5,508 bases of DNA from an uncultured Porphyromonas sp. Its GTDB lineage: Bacteria; Bacteroidota; Bacteroidia; Bacteroidales; Porphyromonadaceae. Numbering within the stretch: position 1 is the first letter of the stretch; the number at the start of each line of letters is the position of its first letter. Shown in pieces: positions 1-4,990 of the stretch. Both the position numbers and the translations under genes were made by a program. The notes beneath the pieces were generated by a model. It saw nothing but the letters and a program-made list of their open reading frames with translations. It searched no databases and was not told the DNA's origin. Location: positions 1 to 5,508 of the forward strand of contig CAMBHQ010000070.1 of NCBI GenBank assembly GCA_945867245.1, read 5' to 3'.

Positions 1-1008
1 CAGATGATACAGCAGGAGCTACTGGAGGGTAGGCGTGTATTGCTACTGCAGAACCGCCGTGGCTATGCGCCCTATGTACTATGTGCTGCCTGCCGTTCGG
101 GTATTGATTGCCCGCATTGCGATGTTAGTCTTAATTATTATGCCTCTCATAGACTCCTGCGTTGCCATTATTGTGGCTATTCGAGTCCGATGCCCACGGC
201 TTGCCCCAGCTGTAATGAGAGCCAAGTGGAGCATAAGGGGAAGGTACGCCCAGCCTTGCAACTCGTGGGCTATGGCTCGGAACGCATTGAGGAGGAGGTG
301 CAAGAGCTTTTCCCCGATGCACGCATACTAAGGCTAGATAGTGATAGTCTGCAGAGCGTGAGCCGTAGGCAAGAGGTACACGACCGTATAGCTGCTGGTG
401 ATGTAGATATTATCGTCGGCACACAGCTTATCAAGGGGCAACCAGTGTGGGACAACATTGGCCTTATCGCTGTGGTACAATTAGAGAGTTTGCTCGGCTT
501 CCCAGACTTCCGTAGCGAGGAGCGTACCTACCAGTTGCTGTATCAGTTGATGCTGCATAGTAGAGTAGGGCATTCGGGTCGGCGTACGCAGTTGGTCTTA
601 CAGACGGCACAGCCAGAGCAACCCTTCATTGCTTCCCTGCGTCAGCAGGACTACGATGCCTTCATCGAGGAGCAGTTGGCAATACGTCAGATTACAGCCT
701 TCCCCCCTTTCTATCGCCTAAGTACTATTAGGCTAAAGGCTTTCTCCGAGGAACTTGTTACTACTACGGCCAATGCCCTAGTGCTCTATCTGCGCCAGCA
801 TCTAGAGGGCATCTGGGTCAGCGATGTACAGACCCCGAGCATAGCACGCATAGATGGGCAGTATATACGCGAAGTGATGTGCCGTCGCCCCTATGCACAG
901 GGCTATCAGAGCGAACGCATCGGTATGCGCCTAGCAGAGCAACAGCTAAGGCACTACCATCCCGAGAGTCGTCGGGTGCAGATACATTACGACATTGACC
1001 CATTATAG
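1..1008 (+). CDS. priA: Primosomal protein N' (PriA replication-restart helicase), C-terminal part; 5' end outside window
   Basis: PriA is a cytoplasmic superfamily-2 DNA helicase that recognises stalled forks and reloads the replisome. The open frame runs in from the left edge, so the ATG at base 4 is internal; 335 codons are visible. Counting from base 1, an NRRGY motif (residues 18-22) is followed by all eight zinc-binding cysteines in four CxxC pairs (28/31, 37/40, 55/58, 68/71). Then come the GYGSE motif (90-94), the motif V region starting GTQ (140-142), PDFR (168-171), the motif VI region (182-195), a conserved PPF, and the usual IDPL-type C-terminus. Family identity is clear. Unusual points are about 10 extra residues between Cys71 and GYGSE, a motif V that reads GTQLIKGQPVWDN instead of the usual GTQMxxKGxDF, and no AGRAGR in motif VI, where HSRVGHSGRR stands instead. 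The frame is intact throughout, so this is divergence rather than a visible frameshift. The N-terminal DNA-binding domain and Walker A are not in the window. Confidence 0.95.
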   Translation, partial: QMIQQELLEGRRVLLLQNRRGYAPYVLCAACRSGIDCPHCDVSLNYYASHRLLRCHYCGYSSPMPTACPSCNESQVEHKGKVRPALQLVGYGSERIEEEVQELFPDARILRLDSDSLQSVSRRQEVHDRIAAGDVDIIVGTQLIKGQPVWDNIGLIAVVQLESLLGFPDFRSEERTYQLLYQLMLHSRVGHSGRRTQLVLQTAQPEQPFIASLRQQDYDAFIEEQLAIRQITAFPPFYRLSTIRLKAFSEELVTTTANALVLYLRQHLEGIWVSDVQTPSIARIDGQYIREVMCRRPYAQGYQSERIGMRLAEQQLRHYHPESRRVQIHYDIDPL

Positions 1009-1027
1009 ACTTGTAGTTTAAATAGAT

Positions 1028-1063
1028 ACGCAGCAGTGTTGGTATTAGCTTGCGCTGCTGCGT
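1028..1063 (+). terminator. Hairpin just after priA, possible terminator without a proper T-run
   Basis: A perfect 9-bp stem (ACGCAGCAG at 1028-1036, CTGCTGCGT at 1055-1063) encloses an 18-base loop and begins 19 bases after the priA stop. The position suits a 3'-end structure. What follows is only mildly T-rich (TCTCTAG), so it is not a textbook intrinsic terminator. It may instead protect the mRNA 3' end or act with the second hairpin just downstream. The structure is seen directly; the role is inferred. Confidence 0.4.
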
Positions 1064-1076
1064 TCTCTAGTGCCTG

Positions 1077-1143
1077 CACGCCCGTACACAGCAGAGTGTA
1101 CGAGCGTTCACTCGGCTGTGTACGACCACTGCAACGGGGCGTG
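1077..1143. repeat. Nested inverted repeat in the priA-bamD gap
   Basis: The main stem pairs CGTACACAGC (1083-1092) with GCTGTGTACG (1115-1124), 10 bp without mismatch. After one A/G mismatch it continues with GAGTG (1094-1098) and CACTC (1109-1113), leaving a 10-base loop. An outer 7-bp pair, CACGCCC (1077-1083) and GGGCGTG (1137-1143), closes it with a one-sided bulge of about a dozen bases. The hexamer TGTACG at 1097-1102 can also pair with CGTACA at 1083-1088, so two mutually exclusive hairpins are possible. No T-run follows. It lies upstream of the bamD promoter, so it more likely belongs to the priA 3' untranslated region or to a dispersed palindromic repeat than to the bamD leader. Confidence 0.6.
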
Positions 1144-1160
1144 ATAGGCGGACTCTGTGA

Positions 1161-1190
1161 TTGCCGATTGTGTGGAATGTACTATCTTTG
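1161..1190 (+). promoter_or_regulatory. Bacteroidota-type promoter for bamD operon
   Basis: TATCTTTG at 1183-1190 matches the Bacteroidota sigma-ABfr -7 consensus TAnnTTTG exactly. A TTG at 1161-1163 lies 19 bases upstream, within the usual range for the -33 element. Transcription would begin a few bases past 1190, leaving a leader of roughly 40 bases before the ATG at 1235. This placement also argues against the longer bamD reading frame that opens at 1157, because its first codons would overlap the promoter. Confidence 0.65.
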
Positions 1191-1234
1191 TACCTACTTC
1201 TGTTATTATCATACAGATGAAGTGTTTAGTTAAA

Positions 1235-2038
1235 ATGAAGAAGTTATTAGCCCTAGCCTGCTTCGCCGGAGTAATGAGCTCTTGTGGAGAGTATTATAGA
1301 GTGCAGAAGTCGCAAGATGTGGCAGAGCGTTATTCGTATGCCAAGAAGTATTACAACGAGAAGCGTTATGCCCGCGTCGTAACACTTATGGAAGACGTTA
1401 TACCTAGCCTCAGTGGTAGCAGTGAAGGGCCACAGAGCACCTTCCTGTTGGCTGATAGCTACTTCCATCTCAAGCGTGAAACGGAGGCGGCTCAGTACTT
1501 CAAGACTTATTATACGAGTTATCCTAAGGGCGACCAAATAGAGGAGGCCCGCTATAAAGCAGGCTACTGCAACTACCTGGCTTCGCCCGAGGCACGCCTA
1601 GACCAGAGTGCTACGGTAAGCGCCATCCAAGACCTACAGAACTACCTCGACTACTATCCTCAGGGTAAGTATCGTCGTGAGGTAGAGGGGATGCTCTTCC
1701 AGCTACAGGACAAGCTCGCAGAGAAGGAACTACTATCTGCCAAGCTGTACTACAACCTAGGTCTGTATCTGGGCAATAACTACCAAAGCTGTGTCATCAC
1801 GGCACAGAATGCCATCAAGGACTATCCCTACAGCAAGCACAAGGAGGAGTTGATGTTTCTGGTGCTGAAGGCTAAAGCCGAGGAGGCCAGCCTCAGTGTA
1901 GAGGAGAAGCAACAGGAGCGTGTACGTGAGGCTCTAGACCACTATTACAACTATCTGAACGTCTATCCCGAGGGACGCTTCGCCAAAGAGGCTACACGTC
2001 TGCACGAGAAGATGACTAAGATACTTATCAAGGAGTAA
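1235..2038 (+). CDS. bamD: Outer-membrane assembly lipoprotein BamD
   Basis: BamD is the TPR lipoprotein partner of BamA in folding beta-barrel proteins into the outer membrane, held by a lipid anchor on its periplasmic face. With the start at 1235 the protein has 267 residues, near the usual Bacteroidota size. It opens with a lipoprotein signal peptide (MKKLLALACF...) and a lipobox MSSC with acylated Cys17; Met at -3 is a weaker match than Leu. The body is helical and Tyr-rich, with TPR-like repeats, the family signature SPEARLDQSAT (117-127), and recurring YP motifs at the ends of repeats (96-97, 140-141, 197-198, 244-245). In-frame ATGs at 1217 and 1157 are possible but less likely: 1157 precedes the promoter, and 1217 adds six residues before the signal peptide. 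It is the first gene of a run with rpoZ, 26 bases downstream. The CGE after the anchor lacks the acidic run linked to surface export, which fits a periplasm-facing location. Confidence 0.92.
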   Translation: MKKLLALACFAGVMSSCGEYYRVQKSQDVAERYSYAKKYYNEKRYARVVTLMEDVIPSLSGSSEGPQSTFLLADSYFHLKRETEAAQYFKTYYTSYPKGDQIEEARYKAGYCNYLASPEARLDQSATVSAIQDLQNYLDYYPQGKYRREVEGMLFQLQDKLAEKELLSAKLYYNLGLYLGNNYQSCVITAQNAIKDYPYSKHKEELMFLVLKAKAEEASLSVEEKQQERVREALDHYYNYLNVYPEGRFAKEATRLHEKMTKILIKE

Positions 2039-2064
2039 AACAACATAATATAAGGTATAAACGA

Positions 2065-2394
2065 ATGGACATCAAACGAAAGAACGTTCCCCACAATACC
2101 ATTAGCCGTGATATGGTGCAGCTGAGTGAGGACACAGGCAACGTGTACGAAACCGTAATGGTAATCGCTAAGCGTGCTAACCAAATCAGCCAGGCCCTGA
2201 AGCAGGAGCTACACAGCAAGCTGGAGGAGTTCCAGACCATCAGTGCAGAGGATGTAGCACCTACGACCGAAGACACCGAGCAGATGGACCTATCTCGCCA
2301 GTACGAGCGTATGCCTAAGGCTACACTTATTGCAGCCAAGGAATACGAGGACGGCGAGCTCTACCACAACGTTGCGGGTCGTAGCAAGAAGTAA
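2065..2394 (+). CDS. rpoZ: RNA polymerase omega subunit, Bacteroidota type (Rpb6/omega family)
   Basis: This 109-residue protein matches the divergent omega subunit of Bacteroidota, which helps RNA polymerase assembly by latching the beta-prime subunit. The diagnostic stretch is TGNVYETVMVIAKRANQIS (residues 24-42), corresponding to the N-x-Y...A-K-R-A-x-Q core of omega and Rpb6. A second conserved block, RMPKATLIAAKEYEDGEL (about 82-99), resembles the C-terminal part of Rpb6-like proteins. Between them lies an acidic linker (about 58-75). The start at 2065 gives the usual MDxKxxNxP opening of the family. It sits 26 bases after bamD and 11 bases before the DUF4293 gene, which fits co-transcription. 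Automatic annotation often leaves this protein as hypothetical because it is far from the proteobacterial omega sequence. Confidence 0.9.
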   Translation: MDIKRKNVPHNTISRDMVQLSEDTGNVYETVMVIAKRANQISQALKQELHSKLEEFQTISAEDVAPTTEDTEQMDLSRQYERMPKATLIAAKEYEDGELYHNVAGRSKK

Positions 2395-2405
2395 GCCTAT
2401 TGCTT

Positions 2406-2864
2406 ATGTGGCAACGCATTCAGACGCTTTGGTGGCTACTCGCTATAGTGGCTATGGCTCTATTCGGTACCCAGAGCATACTACTATATACGGCTGTAGG
2501 CGAGCTCTTGCCCAGTCATGCCTTGCATAGCTATGGGGTGCAGATGATTGCCGATGGACAGCTGGTAGAGCGCAACTATCTAGTGGCTATCCTTACGGGG
2601 GTAAGCATTGCGCTGAGCGTCGTAAGTATTTTCGCTTACAAGATGCGTACCTTCCAGTTTCGCCTCAGTGTACTCGGCTGCATTGTGCTCCTCGGTATTC
2701 TCTGCGCTGTGGGCTATCTAGCTTATCTAGTGCCCGAGGGTGTAAGCGTGGGGATTACGGTATGGCTCTCGATGCCTCTAGTGGCGCTAATTCTGCAGTT
2801 GATGGCTATCCGTGGCGTCCTCAAGGATGAGATGCTGGTGCGGATGAGCAGCCGAATAAGATAA
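2406..2864 (+). CDS. DUF4293 family four-helix membrane protein
   Basis: This 152-residue integral membrane protein has no known function. The sequence shows four hydrophobic segments at about residues 8-28, 57-77, 86-108 and 115-136. It carries the DUF4293 hallmarks: an N-terminal QRIQT (3-7), IFAYKMRTFQFRL after the second helix (75-87), and a cytoplasmic-type tail KDEMLVRMSSRIR (140-152), matching the family's usual KDExLVRSxDRLR ending. I chose ATG 2406 because the family starts right before QRIQ; the TTG at 2400 would add only two residues and falls six bases after the rpoZ stop. The protein is restricted to Bacteroidota as far as I know, and its place behind bamD and rpoZ recurs across the group. 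That suggests an envelope role but does not prove one. No terminator is visible in the 39 bases before the next gene. Confidence 0.88.
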   Translation: MWQRIQTLWWLLAIVAMALFGTQSILLYTAVGELLPSHALHSYGVQMIADGQLVERNYLVAILTGVSIALSVVSIFAYKMRTFQFRLSVLGCIVLLGILCAVGYLAYLVPEGVSVGITVWLSMPLVALILQLMAIRGVLKDEMLVRMSSRIR

Positions 2865-2903
2865 GAATACAATACCTAAATAAACAACCTAAGAAAGATA
2901 AGA

Positions 2904-4097
2904 ATGGGAAGAGTGCTTATTATTGGTGCTGGCGGTGTCGGCACGGTAGTGGCCAAGAAGGTAGCGCAGAATAGCGACATCTTCACTGATATTATGCTCG
3001 CTAGTCGCACCAAGAGCAAGTGCGATAAGATTGCTAGCGAGATTACGAACGTTAAGATTCAGACAGCTGCCGTTGATGCAGATAACGTTCCCGAGCTAGT
3101 GGCTTTGATGAAGGAGTTTAAGCCCGATCTCTGTATCAATGTGGCTCTCCCATATCAGGACCTCCATATTATGGATGCCTGTCTAGAGGCTGGTGTGCAC
3201 TACCTCGATACGGCTAACTATGAGCCTCTAGACGAAGCTAAGTTTGAGTACAGCTGGCAGTGGGCCTATCAGGAGAAGTTCAAGGCTGCTGGTCTGACAG
3301 CTATCCTCGGTTGTGGCTTCGACCCAGGTGTAACAGGTGTATTCACGGCTTATGCTGCTAAGCACCACTTCGACACGATAGAGTATCTCGATATTGTAGA
3401 CTGCAATGGGGGGGACCATCACAAGGCCTTCGCTACGAACTTCAACCCCGAGATAAACATCCGTGAGATTACTCAGAAGGGTAAGTACTGGGAGAACGGC
3501 CAGTGGGTAGAGACCGAGCCACAGGAGATACACCTACCTCTGACTTACCCCAATATCGGTGTGCGCGAGAGCTACCTCCTCTATCATGAGGAGCTAGAGT
3601 CTCTGGTAAAAAACTTCCCCACGATTAAGCGCGCACGCTTCTGGATGACCTTCGGTCAGGAGTACCTAACACACCTACGTGTGATGCAGAATATCGGGAT
3701 TACCCGCATTGACCCCATCATGTACAATGGTGTGGAGATTGTGCCCATTCAGTTCCTCAAGGCTATTCTGCCTAATCCCGGCGAATTGGGTGAGAATTAT
3801 ACGGGTGAGACCTCTATCGGTTGCCGTATCCGTGGTATCAAGGAAGGCAAGGAGCAGACCTACTATGTATGGAACAATTGTAGCCACCAGGCTGCCTATC
3901 AGGAGACAGGCGCACAGGGCGTAAGTTACACCACAGGGGTGCCTGCAACTATCGGTGCTATCATGTTTATGAAGGGCCTATGGCGCAAGCCAGGGGTCTA
4001 CAATGTAGAGGAGTTCGATCCAGACCCATTCATGGAGCAGCTCATGGTACAGGGCTTGCCATGGGAGGAAAAGTTCGGTCTAGACCTTGAGCTCTGA
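2904..4097 (+). CDS. Saccharopine dehydrogenase family protein, probably carboxynorspermidine dehydrogenase
   Basis: This 397-residue cytoplasmic oxidoreductase most resembles the bacterial carboxy(nor)spermidine dehydrogenases. Those condense aspartate semialdehyde with putrescine or diaminopropane using NADPH to give carboxyspermidine or carboxynorspermidine, which NspC then decarboxylates. The sequence has an N-terminal Rossmann fold with GAGGVG (8-13) and a second-strand ASRT (33-36) whose Ser-Arg suits NADPH. It then shows NVALPYQDLHIMDACLEAG (79-97), LDTANYEP (101-108), a KFEYSWQWAYQEKF segment (113-126) and GCGFDPGVT (136-144), all typical of this subgroup. Length is normal. Lysine-pathway saccharopine dehydrogenase is the main alternative; the Trp- and Tyr-rich segment and GCGFDPG favour the polyamine enzyme. 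No decarboxylase gene is in the window. It follows DUF4293 by 39 bases with no clear promoter between, so it may be read from the bamD transcript, and it ends in a strong terminator. A run of seven G lies inside the gene at 3408-3414. Confidence 0.88.
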   Translation: MGRVLIIGAGGVGTVVAKKVAQNSDIFTDIMLASRTKSKCDKIASEITNVKIQTAAVDADNVPELVALMKEFKPDLCINVALPYQDLHIMDACLEAGVHYLDTANYEPLDEAKFEYSWQWAYQEKFKAAGLTAILGCGFDPGVTGVFTAYAAKHHFDTIEYLDIVDCNGGDHHKAFATNFNPEINIREITQKGKYWENGQWVETEPQEIHLPLTYPNIGVRESYLLYHEELESLVKNFPTIKRARFWMTFGQEYLTHLRVMQNIGITRIDPIMYNGVEIVPIQFLKAILPNPGELGENYTGETSIGCRIRGIKEGKEQTYYVWNNCSHQAAYQETGAQGVSYTTGVPATIGAIMFMKGLWRKPGVYNVEEFDPDPFMEQLMVQGLPWEEKFGLDLEL

Positions 4098-4118
4098 TAG
4101 GGACTAGCAATAAATAGG

Positions 4119-4159
4119 TATCCCCCGCCTGCATACTAAGGGCGGGGGATATTTCGTTT
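4119..4159 (+). terminator. Intrinsic terminator after the dehydrogenase gene
   Basis: A perfect 11-bp GC-rich stem (TATCCCCCGCC at 4119-4129, GGCGGGGGATA at 4141-4151) closes an 11-base loop and is followed by TTTCGTTT. It begins 21 bases after the stop codon. It would separate the bamD-to-dehydrogenase transcript from the superoxide dismutase gene. Confidence 0.88.
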
Positions 4160-4216
4160 AGTATTTGTGGGCCTTGCTTAGGTCCATGCTTATTCAAACT
4201 ACTAACACTACCGAGA

Positions 4217-4906
4217 ATGAAAAGATTGCATATTGCCATGCTAGGCCTCGGTCTACTGGCTGGGGGATTTGTCGCAGAGGCTGTTATCAAGCCACAGACA
4301 GTAGCGCAGGTGCAGACGACTGCGAATGCTATTACACTCGTTACTCTACCTTATGCTACGGATGCCCTAGCACCTGTTATCAGCAAGCAAACCGTAGAGC
4401 TACATCATGGTAAGCATCTACAGGGCTACGTTAATAACGTAAACAAGCTCCGCCAGGGTACTAAATGGGCTAATGCAGACTTAGAGACCATCGTAAAGGA
4501 GAGCGAAGGGACGCTATTCAATAATGCTGGGCAGGTGCTAAACCACAATCTATACTTTACGCAGTTTAGTCCTAAGCCTAAGCATAATAAGCCAGAGGGT
4601 AAGCTACAACGCCTCATCGCTATGCGTTGGGGTAGCTATGCTAAGTTTCAGGAGGCTTTCGAGGCGGAAGGGGCTTCGCTCTTCGGATCGGGTTGGATTT
4701 GGCTTAGTCAGGATGATAAGGGCGAGCTACAGATAAGCCTGCATGCTGGAGGCGACAACCCTGTAAGGCGTGGTTGGATACCACTCATGGGTATTGACCT
4801 CTGGGAACACGCCTACTATCTGGACTATCAGAATAAGCGTGCAGATCACCTAAAGGCGGTATGGAACATTATCGATTGGTCCGTGGTCGCGAAGCGTTTG
4901 CGATAA
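4217..4906 (+). CDS. sod: Fe/Mn superoxide dismutase with predicted export signal
   Basis: The enzyme converts superoxide to oxygen and hydrogen peroxide. The catalytic domain begins near residue 41 (LVTLPYATDALAPVIS) and carries all four metal ligands: His63, His110, Asp194 and His198, the last two in DLWEHAYY. Gateway residues His67 and Tyr71, Gln106 in NNAGQ (Fe-type position) and the dimer-bridging Glu197 are also present. The stretch FNNAGQVLNHNLYFTQF resembles the cambialistic P. gingivalis enzyme, so use of either Fe or Mn is plausible. Unusually, about 40 residues precede the domain: basic MKR, a hydrophobic core (about 5-20), then a small-residue region (possible cut after Ala20 or Ala22) and a Gln/Thr-rich linker. 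This looks like a Sec signal peptide or a membrane anchor and makes the protein 229 residues instead of about 190-195. ATG 4217 is favoured because the next in-frame ATG (codon 8) would break the signal and none follows before the domain. The gene stands alone between two terminators; I see no clear promoter in the 57 bases upstream. Confidence 0.93.
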   Translation: MKRLHIAMLGLGLLAGGFVAEAVIKPQTVAQVQTTANAITLVTLPYATDALAPVISKQTVELHHGKHLQGYVNNVNKLRQGTKWANADLETIVKESEGTLFNNAGQVLNHNLYFTQFSPKPKHNKPEGKLQRLIAMRWGSYAKFQEAFEAEGASLFGSGWIWLSQDDKGELQISLHAGGDNPVRRGWIPLMGIDLWEHAYYLDYQNKRADHLKAVWNIIDWSVVAKRLR

Positions 4907-4932
4907 GCCTGGAGTTTATAAGCGGATATAAG

Positions 4933-4976
4933 AACTGCGGGTTAGAGGCCTAGAGGACCTATAACCCGCAGTTTTA
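4933..4976. terminator. Hairpin terminator between convergent sod and prs, probably bidirectional
   Basis: A perfect 12-bp stem (AACTGCGGGTTA at 4933-4944, TAACCCGCAGTT at 4962-4973) continues after one G/A mismatch with AGG/CCT and a 9-base loop. On the + strand the stem runs into a TTTT stretch and begins 27 bases after the sod stop. Read on the - strand it lies 18 bases past the prs stop and is followed by CTTATAT, a weaker tail. The convergent genes and the symmetric structure suggest it serves both, more strongly for sod. Confidence 0.82.
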
Positions 4977-4990
4977 TTAGTAGCTAAGTA

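Noticed and set aside
544..585. Compensating frameshifts as the cause of the odd PriA motif VI
   Set aside because: The other two frames here contain stops or do not yield the canonical AGRAGR sequence, and the flanks on both sides align in the same frame.
1036..1233. Small reading frame from GTG 1036 with a lipoprotein-like start (hydrophobic stretch then Cys)
   Set aside because: It overlaps both hairpins and the bamD promoter, has a GTG start without a ribosome-binding signal, and beyond the first 20 residues shows a Cys-rich, unstructured composition with no family resemblance.
2592..2639. CTTAC/GTAAG inverted repeats (2592-2605 and 2622-2639) inside the DUF4293 gene
   Set aside because: The arms are only 5 bp and fall in conserved membrane-helix coding sequence, so protein constraint explains them.
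3237..3246. TAAGTTTG matching the TAnnTTTG promoter consensus inside the dehydrogenase gene
   Set aside because: It lies mid-gene with no downstream gene start to serve; a degenerate consensus of this kind is expected by chance in a window of this size.
4152..4216. Possible promoter upstream of sod (TAGTATTTG near 4159)
   Set aside because: The spacing within the element is off by one and no -33 TTG lies at the right distance; the upstream bases are the terminator stem. A promoter must exist but I cannot place it.
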